A DNA stretch of 64,000 bases from Glaciecola sp. (GTDB lineage Bacteria > Pseudomonadota > Gammaproteobacteria > Enterobacterales > Alteromonadaceae). Below, piece by piece: positions 49,181 through 58,401 of the stretch. The position numbers and the translations under genes are program-made. The stretch is from assembly GCA_029246415.1 (NCBI GenBank), contig JAQWNF010000008.1, positions 62,001-126,000 on the forward strand, read 5' to 3'. Below the pieces are notes generated by a model, which was given only the letters and a program-made list of their open reading frames with translations, ran no database searches and had not been told where the DNA came from. Position 1 is the stretch's first letter; every line of letters begins with the position of its first letter.

Positions 49181-49869
49181 AATGATCCCTTCTGCGGTTG
49201 TGAATGAAGTTTATGTTCAATGTTTTGTCTGGAGTATGTAATGTGTCGACGCATAAGCATTTCTGCTAATTCAGCGTCGCGGTTAGCAATAGCTTGAGCG
49301 ATATGTTGATGCTCAGCAAATGCTGTCGTCACCCGAGGCCCAGCCATACCAAGTTGCACACGATACATGCGCACTAGGTGATAGATCCCTTCGGTTAACA
49401 ATGTAATAAGTTGGGTGTTGTGCGAGCCGATAATGATGCGGTAATGAAAATCCACATCACCGGCCTCTTGGTAGTAAGACTGGGAGTCTTTGACCGAGGC
49501 AGCGTGCTGGTTTAATAAGGCATTTAACTCAGTGATTTGTTCTGCTGTCATGTTTTGCGCGGCGAGACGAGCAGCCATACCTTCTAAAGATTCACGCACT
49601 TGATACAGTTCAATAAGCCCTTCGAGACTTAACGCAACGACGCGCGCTCCAATGTTCGCTTTGCGTTCCACAATATGACATGACACTAAACGACTGATTG
49701 CTTCGCGGATAATGGCACGACTCACGCCATACTTTGTCGACAACTCCGCTTCGCTTAATTTGCTACCTGCAGCGATACGTCCTTCAACAATATCGGTTCT
49801 AAGCGTATAAAACGTCTTATCCGCTGCTGTTATTGCTGTAGTTAGTAATGGAGAAATGATTGAGTTCAT
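49177..49869 (-). CDS. GntR-family regulator of the prp operon
   Basis: 230 residues. The N-terminal winged HTH (about 20–85) has [40 protein letters not shown]. The C-terminal FCD ligand-binding domain (about 90–220) has [32 protein letters not shown] and [25 protein letters not shown] with metal-type His residues. It is the first gene of the operon and very likely its repressor: two identical palindromes flank its promoter. A related GntR regulator called PrpR is known in Shewanella (from memory); E. coli PrpR is unrelated. Confidence 0.9.
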   Translation of the reverse strand: MNSIISPLLTTAITAADKTFYTLRTDIVEGRIAAGSKLSEAELSTKYGVSRAIIREAISRLVSCHIVERKANIGARVVALSLEGLIELYQVRESLEGMAARLAAQNMTAEQITELNALLNQHAASVKDSQSYYQEAGDVDFHYRIIIGSHNTQLITLLTEGIYHLVRMYRVQLGMAGPRVTTAFAEHQHIAQAIANRDAELAEMLMRRHITYSRQNIEHKLHSQPQKGSL

Positions 49870-49887
49870 GCGGTTCCTTATTAAGGC

Positions 49888-49899
49888 ATTGTCGACAAT
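49888..49899. promoter_or_regulatory. GntR operator, promoter-proximal copy
   Basis: ATTGTCGACAAT, a perfect 12-bp palindrome. It overlaps the −10 element of the predicted prp promoter, 19 bp before the GntR start codon, so binding should block transcription. Confidence 0.8.
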
Positions 49900-49925
49900 A
49901 TAGTACTTTTAAGATAAAAGATCAA
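49897..49925 (-). promoter_or_regulatory. Predicted promoter of the prp operon
   Basis: On the minus strand TTGATC, a 17-bp spacer and TATATT form a good sigma-70 promoter. It lies between the two ATTGTCGACAAT palindromes, the downstream one overlapping the −10 hexamer. Confidence 0.65.
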
Positions 49926-49939
49926 TATTAAACCCTTAG

Positions 49940-49951
49940 ATTGTCGACAAT
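49940..49951. promoter_or_regulatory. GntR operator, upstream copy
   Basis: Second exact ATTGTCGACAAT, 52 bp centre-to-centre from the first (about five helical turns), upstream of the −35 element. Dimers on both sites could form a loop. It also lies about 105 bp before the divergent yghU-like gene, which may share control. Confidence 0.8.
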
Positions 49952-50055
49952 AGTCTGATATGTAGTGATGTTTAAATTCTACGCTAATGCGAACAACACT
50001 TCCCAATGTCAGAACAATTGCGTATATTAAATTGACTACATGAAGGAGTGTCATT

Positions 50056-50922
50056 ATGAGTAACGATAACACCTACACCCCACCTAGCGTTTGGACTTGG
50101 GATAGTGAAAGTGGCGGTAAATTTGCTAACATTAATCGCCCTATCTCAGGCAGTACCCATGAAAAAGACTTACCCGTAGGTGACCATCCCTTTCAACTCT
50201 ATTCATTAGCGACACCCAATGGGGTCAAAGTCACCATTATGTTTGAAGAGCTCTTAGCCTTAGGCATAAAAGAAGCCGAATACGATGGTTGGCTGGTAAA
50301 TATTCAAGAAGGCGATCAATTTGGTTCGGGGTTTGTTTCAGCTAATCCTAACTCAAAAATCCCAGCATTATTTGATCACTCGGAAGTTGCCAGTGGTGGA
50401 GATAAATTACGTGTATTTGAATCAGGTGCGATTTTGCTGCATCTTGCTGAAAAATTTGGACATTTTATCCCAGCTTCAGGTTCCAAACGCACCGAAGTAC
50501 TTAATTGGTTATTTTGGCAAATGGGATCGGCACCGTTTTTAGGTGGAGGGTTTGGCCATTTTTATGCGTACGCACCTGAAAAATTTGAATACCCCATCAA
50601 CCGCTATGCGATGGAAGTTAAACGCCAGTTAGATGTGTTAGACAAGCAATTAGCAAAACACAAATATATTGCTGGTGATGAGTACAGTATCGCCGACATG
50701 GCAATTTTTCCGTGGTATGGCGTGCTTTGTTTAGGCAAGCTCTATGAAGCCGCTGAGTTTTTACAAGTACATGAATACACGCATGTTGTGCGTTGGGCTA
50801 AGCAATTAGCCGCGCGTCCAGCGGTGGTCAAAGGACGTGTAGTGAATAAAGTGTGGGGCGATGAAGAATTTCAACTACCTGAACGTCACAGTGATGCGGA
50901 CTTTGTTGACTTGATTAAATAA
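50056..50922 (+). CDS. Glutathione S-transferase, YghU type
   Basis: 288 residues. The YghU/Nu-class pattern is evident: FANINRPISGSTHEKDLPVGDHPFQLYSLATPNGVKVTIMFEEL, FGSGFVSANPNSKIPALFD, and a C-terminal helical domain with YSIADMAIFPWYG. Such enzymes use two glutathiones and reduce disulfides or peroxides. GGAG precedes the ATG. It is divergent from the prp operon and could share its operators; no metabolic link is evident. Confidence 0.9.
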   Translation: MSNDNTYTPPSVWTWDSESGGKFANINRPISGSTHEKDLPVGDHPFQLYSLATPNGVKVTIMFEELLALGIKEAEYDGWLVNIQEGDQFGSGFVSANPNSKIPALFDHSEVASGGDKLRVFESGAILLHLAEKFGHFIPASGSKRTEVLNWLFWQMGSAPFLGGGFGHFYAYAPEKFEYPINRYAMEVKRQLDVLDKQLAKHKYIAGDEYSIADMAIFPWYGVLCLGKLYEAAEFLQVHEYTHVVRWAKQLAARPAVVKGRVVNKVWGDEEFQLPERHSDADFVDLIK

Positions 50923-51049
50923 ACACTACGATTATTGTATGATCTACCACTAATGTCTGCTGATTAATGCTGTTATTTTGTCCACATTCGGTATATTTTG
51001 TACAATAAGTAGTATTTATTCGCAACCTCAAACAATATGGAAGATTAAG

Positions 51050-52234
51050 ATGAGTGTCAAAAACGTAGTAGTGTTAAGTGCAGTTCGTTCTGCAATTGGT
51101 ACATTTAACGGAAGTTTAAAAGGTCTTGAACCAGCTGAACTCGCAGCGCAAGTATTAAAACAAGGGATTGAAAAATCCGGCGTACCAGCTGAAAAATTTG
51201 AATCTATTGTTGTTGGTAACACCATCCCAACGGAATCTCGCTTTCCTTATGTTGCGCGTGTTGCCTCTATACAAGCCGGTATGTCTATGGACTCAACGGC
51301 AATGGCTCTAAACCGCTTATGTAGTTCAGGTTTACAGGCTGTTGTGAATTCGGCGCAAGGTATCATGCTGGGCGATCACGAATTAGCGATTGGTGGTGGT
51401 GTTGAAAACATGACCCGCGGTGGGTATTTGTCTGGTGCAATGCGTAATGGCGCTCGTATGGGCGATACGTCGATGACCGATATGATGGTTGCTGCATTAA
51501 CTGACCCGTTTGGTGTTGGCCATATGGGTATTACTGCTGAAAACTTAGCATCTAAATGGGATATTTCTCGTGAAGAACAAGACGCGTTTGCAGCAGAATC
51601 ACATGCTCGTGCTACGGCAGCAATCGAAGCGGGTTATTTTGATGAGCAAATCGTCCCTATTGAGCTAAAGAGCCGCAAAGGTACAATTGTTTTTGATAAA
51701 GACGAGCATGTTAAACCAGGAACCAGTGCCGAGAGTCTCGGTGGCATGCGTCCAGCTTTCAAAAAAGATGGTAGTGTCACTGCAGGGAATGCCTCAGGTA
51801 TCAATGATGGCGCGTCGTTTATTACCCTAGCCAGTGAAGATTACGCAACAGCAAACGGATTAGCACCGATTGCTCGCATTGTATCGTATGCCGTTGCTGG
51901 TGTGCCTAATGATGTAATGGGTGAAGGCCCAATTCCTGCATCAAAAGCAGCGCTAGCAAAAGCCGGTTTGACCATTTCTGATATGGATGTGGTTGAGTCT
52001 AACGAAGCATTTGCCGCGCAAGCACTTACCGTATGTAAAGGACTTGATTTGGATCCGGTTAAAACCAATCCAAATGGTGGCGCGATTGCATTAGGCCACC
52101 CAATTGGTGCATCTGGTGCAGTTATTGCGACCAAAGCTATCCACGAATTACAACGTATTCAAGGTAAGTATGCTTTGGCGACTATGTGTATTGGTGGTGG
52201 TCAAGGGATTGCGATGATTTTTGAACGTATGTAG
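51050..52234 (+). CDS. Acetyl-CoA acetyltransferase (thiolase)
   Basis: 394-residue biosynthetic-type thiolase that condenses or cleaves acyl-CoA. Catalytic residues: Cys in LNRLCSSGLQAV (about 90), His in GHPIGASGA and Cys in MCIGGGQG (about 380). VESNEAFAAQAL is also typical. It resembles the BktB/PhaA group, so PHB, ketone or fatty/propionyl-CoA metabolism are all possible. I chose ATG 51050 (MSVKNVVVLSAVR), with GGAAGA upstream; the reading from 50978 adds 24 unlikely residues. A strong terminator follows. Confidence 0.93.
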   Translation: MSVKNVVVLSAVRSAIGTFNGSLKGLEPAELAAQVLKQGIEKSGVPAEKFESIVVGNTIPTESRFPYVARVASIQAGMSMDSTAMALNRLCSSGLQAVVNSAQGIMLGDHELAIGGGVENMTRGGYLSGAMRNGARMGDTSMTDMMVAALTDPFGVGHMGITAENLASKWDISREEQDAFAAESHARATAAIEAGYFDEQIVPIELKSRKGTIVFDKDEHVKPGTSAESLGGMRPAFKKDGSVTAGNASGINDGASFITLASEDYATANGLAPIARIVSYAVAGVPNDVMGEGPIPASKAALAKAGLTISDMDVVESNEAFAAQALTVCKGLDLDPVKTNPNGGAIALGHPIGASGAVIATKAIHELQRIQGKYALATMCIGGGQGIAMIFERM

Positions 52235-52274
52235 TTCAACTATTTTACAGAGCTTAGTCTAAATCATAGTTAAG

Positions 52275-52312
52275 AAAAAACGGCGTAGATAGTGATATCA
52301 ACGCCGTTTTTT
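52275..52312. terminator. Bidirectional terminator after the thiolase
   Basis: AAAAAACGGCGT-AGATAGTGATATCA-ACGCCGTTTTTTT (38 bp with the spacer): GGCGT/ACGCC stem extended by A/T pairs, between the convergent thiolase and TIGR02450 genes. Confidence 0.9.
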
Positions 52313-52527
52313 TATTGCCAACCGAATAACCAAACGTCATCATTTTGTAGATCCTGCCAATCCATTGCATATGGGCGCTTTGGCATCACTGCCTCGATAG
52401 TGCAGGCAACGACGACATCCTCTTCATCAAATTTGATGAAGGTCACCATAAAGTGTTTTTCTTTATTAGTAGGTGTCACCGCTGTCCACTTACTGTTCAA
52501 TAGTTTTTTAGGGTTGATCTTGTTCAT
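52312..52527 (-). CDS. TIGR02450 family small Trp-rich protein
   Basis: 71 residues. The typical pattern NPKKLLNSKWTAVTPTNKEKHFMVTF, then VMPKRPYAMDWQDLQNDDVWLFGW, fits the TIGR02450 family of small conserved proteins of unknown function. It is read away from ahpF's 3' end on the same strand, 52 bp downstream of it; its own stop abuts the terminator. Confidence 0.85.
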   Translation of the reverse strand: MNKINPKKLLNSKWTAVTPTNKEKHFMVTFIKFDEEDVVVACTIEAVMPKRPYAMDWQDLQNDDVWLFGWQ

Positions 52528-52561
52528 TGATTTCTTTTGGTTAAATCGGTTTAAATAAATT

Positions 52562-52588
52562 GATAAATCGGGTCTGACCCTAATTATT
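52562..52588. repeat. Second GGGTCAGACCC repeat, at the ahpF 3' end
   Basis: On the minus strand AATAATTAGGGTCAGACCC (52570–52588) is identical to 7877–7895. The opposite arm (GATTTATC) is less well conserved. The repeat's TAG is the ahpF stop codon. Confidence 0.75.
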
Positions 52589-54139
52589 TTTGATTAGATA
52601 ATCAAATGCTGACAAGCTTGCTTTTGCGCCCTCGCCCATCGAAATAACAATCTGCTTATATGGCACAGTCGTCACGTCGCCTGCCGCAAATATTCCAGGT
52701 TCAGACGTTTCACCACGTTCATTGATAATGATTTCATTGTATTTTGACAACTCAACAGTATCTTTTACCACTTGCGAATTAGGCAATAACCCAATTTGCA
52801 CAAATATACCATCTAATGCCTGCTCATGGATCTCGCCTGTTGCGCGGTCCTCATATTGTAGAGCACTCACTTTACCATTGGTAGCAATGACTTCTTTTGA
52901 TGCTGCATTTTTGATAACAGTGACATTATCGCGCTTGTATAACTGGTCAATCAGTACTTGGTCAGCTTTTAGCTCAGGTAAGAACTCAAACACGGTTACC
53001 GATTTAACAATTCCCGCTAAATCAAGTGCCGCTTCAACACCAGAGTTACCGCCACCAATAACTGCCACATCTTTACCTTTGAAAAAAGGGCCATCGCAAT
53101 GTGGACAATAAGCCACACCATTACCAATATTTTCTTTTTCACCTGGTACTCCTAGTTCTCTCCACTTAGCACCGGTTGCAACAATCACCGTTTTGGATTG
53201 AATTTGCTCGCCACTAGACAAGGTTAACGTTTTCAATGCACCACGCTCAATATGCTCAACTCGTAAATGCTCTTTTAATGTCACATCATAATCATTCAAA
53301 TGTGCCATCATCGAACCAGTTAGCTCGGGTCCAGTAGTGCTTGATACAGAAATAAGGTTTTCGATTCCCATTGTATCTTTAACTTGTCCACCAAATCGCT
53401 CAGCAACCATAGTCACTTTAAGACCTTTACGAGCAGCATAAATTGCGGCAGACACCCCTGCAGGTCCACCACCTAACACAGTCACATCCTGAACTGGTAA
53501 TGCAGGCGCATCAGCAGGCTGTTTGCTCAATGCAGGGTATAAAGCTAAAAGCTTTTCAATTAGTGCGCCGGTATCAATTTTACCATTAGCAAATACTTCG
53601 CCATTTAAATAAACACTTGGCACACCTTGAATGTTATTTTGTTCAATTAACTCAGGATACAAACCACCATCAATCATTTCAGACTGTATATGCGGATTAA
53701 GCAATGCAAATTGATTTAATGCCTGTACGACATCAGGACAATTGTGGCAGCTGAGACTGATGTAAGCTTCAAATTTTAACGGTACATCAACACGTTTAAT
53801 TATTTGTTGTAACCCTTCGTCTAGCTTAATCGTTGTTCCTGTAGCATGAAGTACAGATAACACGAGTGAATTAAATTCATGTCCCGAAGGGATCCCTGAA
53901 TAAATAATTCCTGTTGGCTCATTGTTTACCATCAAGGTAAAACTTAACGGGCTTCTTAAGGTATCAGGTAAATCTTGCTCTATCACACTAAGTAGTGGAT
54001 TAGCAGTTGAGAAATCAGTTAAAAATTGCAACAATTCTGCACGTTTGCTGTGCTCGCCAGTTTGCAAAACAAATGATAAAGGCGCGGTCATGTTTTGCGT
54101 GTATTGTTGCAATGCGGTAATAATATCTGGAGTAATCAT
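52580..54139 (-). CDS. ahpF: Alkyl hydroperoxide reductase subunit F
   Basis: NAD(P)H-dependent flavoprotein that re-reduces AhpC. The ATG at 54139 gives 519 residues, the usual length (E. coli 521), with AAAGGAA upstream; the longer reading adds 20 unrelated residues. The N-terminal tandem thioredoxin fold has CHNCPDV. The FAD domain has GGGPAGVSAAIYAARKG. The redox CPHCDGP disulfide (about 340), an NAD motif GGGNSGVEAALDL and the end segment GEGAKASLSAFDYLIKNN complete it. The last codons and stop lie in a dispersed repeat, leaving the tail shorter than E. coli's. ahpC lies upstream, with its own terminator between. Confidence 0.95.
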   Translation of the reverse strand: MITPDIITALQQYTQNMTAPLSFVLQTGEHSKRAELLQFLTDFSTANPLLSVIEQDLPDTLRSPLSFTLMVNNEPTGIIYSGIPSGHEFNSLVLSVLHATGTTIKLDEGLQQIIKRVDVPLKFEAYISLSCHNCPDVVQALNQFALLNPHIQSEMIDGGLYPELIEQNNIQGVPSVYLNGEVFANGKIDTGALIEKLLALYPALSKQPADAPALPVQDVTVLGGGPAGVSAAIYAARKGLKVTMVAERFGGQVKDTMGIENLISVSSTTGPELTGSMMAHLNDYDVTLKEHLRVEHIERGALKTLTLSSGEQIQSKTVIVATGAKWRELGVPGEKENIGNGVAYCPHCDGPFFKGKDVAVIGGGNSGVEAALDLAGIVKSVTVFEFLPELKADQVLIDQLYKRDNVTVIKNAASKEVIATNGKVSALQYEDRATGEIHEQALDGIFVQIGLLPNSQVVKDTVELSKYNEIIINERGETSEPGIFAAGDVTTVPYKQIVISMGEGAKASLSAFDYLIKNN

Positions 54140-54200
54140 TTGTTGGTTCCTTTTGTCTGTGGTCGATACTTTGAGAATATCTTTAAAAGTATCTATCAAA

Positions 54201-54248
54201 GTCGGTTAGAGAGTCGGTAAGAGAGTCGGTTTAAGCGTCGCTTGGAAA
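54201..54248. repeat. 12-bp tandem repeats upstream of ahpF
   Basis: GTCGGTTAGAGA, GTCGGTAAGAGA, GTCGGTTTAAGC and the degenerate GTCGCTTGGAAA follow one another without gaps. They lie 62–109 bp before the ahpF start, between it and the ahpC terminator. Confidence 0.8.
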
Positions 54249-54272
54249 AACAAGGGAGACTCGCTCCCTTGT
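54246..54272 (-). terminator. Rho-independent terminator of ahpC
   Basis: On the minus strand ACAAGGGAG-CGAGT-CTCCCTTGT forms a perfect 9-bp stem followed by TTTT, starting about 27 bp after the ahpC stop. It separates ahpC from ahpF and should allow much higher ahpC levels. Confidence 0.9.
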
Positions 54273-54298
54273 GACTCTAATATACGATTAATTAATGA

Positions 54299-54868
54299 CT
54301 AGATTTTGCCTACTAAATCTAAGCTTGGTGCAAGCGTCTTTTGACCTTCTTCCCATGCTGCTGGGCATACTTCACCGTCGTGGTTAGCAACATATTGTGC
54401 CGCTTTAACTTTGCGAAGCATGTCTTTAGCAGAACGACCAATACCTAAGTCGTGAATTTCAGCAACTTTAATTACGCCTTCTGGGTTTGCTAAGAACGTA
54501 CCACGTAATGCTTGTCCAGCTTCTTCGATCATGATGTCAAAACCACGCGTAATTGCGCCAGTGCTGTCACCCAACATTGGGTAGGTCACTTTAGAAATTG
54601 CATCTGAAGTTTCATGCCATGCTTTGTGGACAAAATGAGAATCAGTAGAAACTGAATAAACTTGCACACCTAACTGTTGTAGCTCTGCGTAGATATTTTG
54701 CATATCTTCAAGCTCAGTTGGGCAAACAAATGTAAAATCAGCGGGATAGAATAAAAAGACAGACCATTGACCTTTTACATCATCAGACGTAATGGTAACA
54801 AAGTCATCTTGACCAGGAACAAATGCTTGAGTTGAAAATTCTGGGATAGTGCTGTTAATTTTAGCCAT
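54299..54868 (-). CDS. ahpC: Alkyl hydroperoxide reductase subunit C
   Basis: 189-residue typical 2-Cys peroxiredoxin. The peroxidatic Cys is in [17 protein letters not shown] (about 48) and the resolving Cys is in [14 protein letters not shown] (about 168). It scavenges H2O2 and organic peroxides and is recycled by AhpF. It has a good AAGGAA ribosome site and is first in the ahpC–ahpF order. No OxyR gene is in the window, and an OxyR site could not be called with confidence. Confidence 0.97.
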   Translation of the reverse strand: MAKINSTIPEFSTQAFVPGQDDFVTITSDDVKGQWSVFLFYPADFTFVCPTELEDMQNIYAELQQLGVQVYSVSTDSHFVHKAWHETSDAISKVTYPMLGDSTGAITRGFDIMIEEAGQALRGTFLANPEGVIKVAEIHDLGIGRSAKDMLRKVKAAQYVANHDGEVCPAAWEEGQKTLAPSLDLVGKI

Positions 54869-55035
54869 GCTAATTTCCTTAATAATAGTAAGAGTTTAAT
54901 TCGTAAGAGACAACATCTGCTGCCTAAAACTTGTAACTATTATTGTTGAAATTAACGACTAGTTAAAGCGAATGATTCCGATTATATCAATCTAAAAAAA
55001 CAATCAAAAATTACAGAAAATAACGCTAGTCAAAT

Positions 55036-56562
55036 TTAATCGATTAACTTAATGGTGTTACGCCCGCTTTCTTTGGCTTCATATAGTGCTCGATCCGCTC
55101 GGTCGAGTAGGGTCTTAACCGTATCGAGATTTTGACACTCTGTTACACCAAGCGAAATAGTAATGTCTAAGTCGTGGATCTTGAGATTAGAAATATTTTT
55201 ACGGATTTGTTCGGCAATAACTGCCGCTTGATAACCGGTACACTCTGGACAGATAATAATAAATTCATCCCCTCCAAAACGCCCTAATACATCCGAATCA
55301 CGTACCCGTTCAGCGATACAATCAGATAAGGCTTTAATGACTTCATCACCAATTTGGTGACCGTGCTTATCATTAATCGTTTTAAAGCGATCAATATCAA
55401 TAAAGATAATCGACAGTGAGTGCTCATGCCGACGTGAACGCTCTATCTCAGTACTTAACGATTGTTTAATGGTGTCTTTATTCGCTAAGTTGGTAAACGG
55501 CTCTATTTGTGTTTTGTATTCGAGCTTACGGATATAAGTTTGATCTTTTAATGCGGCAAGAACATGAATTTTACCGTTAATTTTATAACCAGTTAAATTA
55601 ATTTGAACAGGGATCAATTCACCTGATTTTTTAGCGCCTAAAAATGCGCCATGATTAATTTTGACAAGTACATTGTCACCGTTAATACTTTTATCAAACT
55701 TGGGCTTTAATACATTAACAATATAGCCTGAGCGAAGGTTTTTATGATGCGCTTTTTCGTTGGGGTTAACTAAATCTTCTATATGTAGTTCACCAAATTC
55801 TTTGTGGGTATAACCAAACAATGTTTGCGCGACTTTATTAAACCGTACTATTTTACCTTCTTCATTTGACACAATGATTGCATCATTAGAGCCACGCATC
55901 AGTGCGGTTAATTCAATGTAATAATCATTTACTTTTAAATAAACAAATACAAACACTGATCCTACAGATATTAATAAAGGCAAAAATACGCCAAGGATAG
56001 TGGTTAAAAAACTAGATAAACTTTTAACTGCGGCTTGATTGACTTCATTTTGACTATTCCAAGTATCGACAAAAGCTAATTCTAAACCTGCTATTGCATC
56101 AATCGCTACAGCATCATCAATCGCTTGCATATCTTCTATAGCTAATAATTTTTCGACATCACTAATTCTGTTTAATTCTGAAAATTGGCGCTCGTAAATG
56201 CCCAACACACTTTCAAGAACAACTAAAAAGCTTTCGTATTTTACATTAGAATCAAGACGAGAACGGATCGTAGTTAAATATTGTTTGGTATCAAGTAACG
56301 CCGCTTGAGCTTTGAAGAGATCGGTGATTTGTTGATTGATTTGAAAATTTTTAATGTGATTTGTTAACCCGCCGAAACCGAGTGAACCTTGAATATGAAT
56401 AAGATCGCTTTGCAGTTGCACAAAGCCCTCGTTATGCAACTCTATTTGATTTTCAATTGTAGTTAATTTGCTTTGTAATTCAAAATAAGTAAAAAATGCT
56501 GATATTGAGCACACCAGAAAAAACAAAAAAACGAAAATGGTTATACTACGATTTGGGTTCAC
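55036..56562 (-). CDS. Membrane PAS–GGDEF diguanylate cyclase
   Basis: 508 residues. A transmembrane helix (about 8–27) and a periplasmic helical sensor region (about 28–185) precede a second helix (about 188–210). A PAS domain (about 220–340) has AIIVSNEEGKIVRFNKVAQTLFGY. The GGDEF domain (about 345–508) has DIDRFKTINDKHGHQIGDEV and the intact active site GRFGGDEFII. It is expected to make cyclic di-GMP in response to an extracytoplasmic signal. No EAL domain is present, and no RxxD inhibitory site was confirmed. Confidence 0.9.
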   Translation of the reverse strand: MNPNRSITIFVFLFFLVCSISAFFTYFELQSKLTTIENQIELHNEGFVQLQSDLIHIQGSLGFGGLTNHIKNFQINQQITDLFKAQAALLDTKQYLTTIRSRLDSNVKYESFLVVLESVLGIYERQFSELNRISDVEKLLAIEDMQAIDDAVAIDAIAGLELAFVDTWNSQNEVNQAAVKSLSSFLTTILGVFLPLLISVGSVFVFVYLKVNDYYIELTALMRGSNDAIIVSNEEGKIVRFNKVAQTLFGYTHKEFGELHIEDLVNPNEKAHHKNLRSGYIVNVLKPKFDKSINGDNVLVKINHGAFLGAKKSGELIPVQINLTGYKINGKIHVLAALKDQTYIRKLEYKTQIEPFTNLANKDTIKQSLSTEIERSRRHEHSLSIIFIDIDRFKTINDKHGHQIGDEVIKALSDCIAERVRDSDVLGRFGGDEFIIICPECTGYQAAVIAEQIRKNISNLKIHDLDITISLGVTECQNLDTVKTLLDRADRALYEAKESGRNTIKLID

Positions 56563-56651
56563 GTTTTCGACTCTTATTAGACCTATGTAGTAAATATAGA
56601 CAATAATCTGGAAAAGGTTGAATTAAAACGATGATATTTGTCACTTTATGC

Positions 56652-56683
56652 CTTTATGCAGGTGAGAAATCACCTACATAAAG
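56652..56683. other. 13-bp inverted repeat between chemoreceptor and GGDEF genes
   Basis: CTTTATGCAGGTG-AGAAAT-CACCTACATAAAG pairs over 13 bp with one mismatch. It lies 14 bp after the chemoreceptor stop on the minus strand and has no T tract, so it is only a possible terminator or processing hairpin. Confidence 0.55.
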
Positions 56684-56697
56684 ATATAAAGCATTGA

Positions 56698-58284
56698 TTA
56701 GCCGTTGGATTTTTTTCCCGTCGTTTGAAAACGGTCGATAACTGAATTAACCATTGTAATAGTATCTTTTAGCGTCTTACTTGCTGCTAAGGCTTTCTCA
56801 GACGCGCTTTTGGTTTCCATCGCCCCATCTGCTATGCCAACGATTTGTTCATTGATATGTTCAGCAACATTACTTTGCTCTTCTACCGATGATGACATCT
56901 CAATTGTCATATTGGAAATAGTACTCACCGCTTGATTAATTTCAGCTAAGGCATCACGAGTTTTTTCGACTATCGCCACACCTTGTTCGGCTGAAGCTTT
57001 ACCATCCCGAGACACAGAAACAGCACGTTCAGAACGGCTTGTTAACGTATGAATAATTTGATGAATATGGTCGGTTGATTCATGGGTTTTCAATGCTAAA
57101 GAACGAACTTCATCAGCAACGACACTAAAACCTCGTCCCTGCTCACCCGCTCGCGCCGCCTCAATGGCTGCATTCAATGCAAGTAAATTAGTTTGTTCCG
57201 CTATGGTAGAGATGATATTGGCCGCTTGGCCTATTTGACCAGTAGATTCAGCTAGTTCACCAACGGTTGAGGTGATTGATTCGACAGCATCATTTAGCAA
57301 ATTAATTGTCTCTAATGCTTCTTTTGCACGGTCATTTCCAGAATTAACATTTTGGTATGCTTGCTTCGAATTTTGTGCATTAGATTCGACTCGTTCGGCA
57401 ACTTCTTGAATGGCTGCACTCATTTGCGTAATGGCGGAAGCGATTTGTTGCGTACTTTGATTTTGTTGTACCGCAGCAGAGCTAGTGACTTCAGCTTGGA
57501 TTTGAGTAGAGTCAGCAATATTATCAAGTTCTTGGGCGGCATCAGAGATCCGAGCAAGGGCGGTGCGACAACGTGATAACTCACATAATAAGACCAATTT
57601 AGCTCGTGCTTTTTTTCCTGAATCAGGAAAGTATGTCTGAGCAACTAACTCGTTGCTATATGAATCAGGGCTCTGATCGATGATTTCTTGCCATTCTTTT
57701 TCGCGTTTAATGTTTGCAAATACACCCGCTAAAACAACAGCAGCAAATGCCATTAGTCCAACCCAAAACTCACCAAAGAAAACGTCAATACCTAGCGCTG
57801 TGCAACCTATGACTAAAAACGGCAAATAGCCTTTCATAAAATTCATGCATTTTTGTGGAAAGCTAACAGCGGGCTTTCCTGCGCGAAGTTTGGCATAAAG
57901 TTCTGTTGCGCGTTTTTTTTCTTCTTCCGTCGCCGTGACACGAACCGACTCATAACCTATCAAGGTGCCATTTTCGTGCACCGGAGTAACAAATGCAGAT
58001 ACCCAATAATGATCGCCATCAGCACGACGATTTTTTACTAAGCCCATCCATATTTTGCCTGCTTTTAACGTATCCCACATTTCCTTAAATACCGGTGAAG
58101 GCATATCAGGGTGGCGAATTAAATTATGAGGTTGGCCGATTAAATCTTCTCTTTCATAACCGCTAACTCGTTGGAATGCATCATTGCAGTGAGTAATTCT
58201 TCCATGCTTATCTGTCGCTGAGATGAGTCTCTCAGTATGCTCAAATCGATACTCACGTTGAGTCACCGGTTCATTCAATCGCAT
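56698..58284 (-). CDS. Aer-like PAS-containing chemoreceptor
   Basis: The ATG at 58284 gives 528 residues; a codon at 58293 would add three. The N-terminal PAS domain (about 15–120) has ITHCNDAFQRVSGYEREDLIGQPHNLIRHPDMP, as in Aer redox/oxygen sensors. A short hydrophobic double helix follows (about 150–193). The MCP domain has the tip [33 protein letters not shown]. There is no periplasmic domain, so it senses internal redox or energy state. It lies just upstream of the GGDEF gene on the same strand. Confidence 0.92.
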   Translation of the reverse strand: MRLNEPVTQREYRFEHTERLISATDKHGRITHCNDAFQRVSGYEREDLIGQPHNLIRHPDMPSPVFKEMWDTLKAGKIWMGLVKNRRADGDHYWVSAFVTPVHENGTLIGYESVRVTATEEEKKRATELYAKLRAGKPAVSFPQKCMNFMKGYLPFLVIGCTALGIDVFFGEFWVGLMAFAAVVLAGVFANIKREKEWQEIIDQSPDSYSNELVAQTYFPDSGKKARAKLVLLCELSRCRTALARISDAAQELDNIADSTQIQAEVTSSAAVQQNQSTQQIASAITQMSAAIQEVAERVESNAQNSKQAYQNVNSGNDRAKEALETINLLNDAVESITSTVGELAESTGQIGQAANIISTIAEQTNLLALNAAIEAARAGEQGRGFSVVADEVRSLALKTHESTDHIHQIIHTLTSRSERAVSVSRDGKASAEQGVAIVEKTRDALAEINQAVSTISNMTIEMSSSVEEQSNVAEHINEQIVGIADGAMETKSASEKALAASKTLKDTITMVNSVIDRFQTTGKKSNG

Positions 58285-58401
58285 AATAAACACCTTAATT
58301 TGTTTGTGAACATTGCTTTAGGTTCTCGGATTCATAGGCCGATGTACTACATCTTTTTACGAATCTGCTAACAAGTCCTATCGGCACACAACAAGTATTA
58401 C

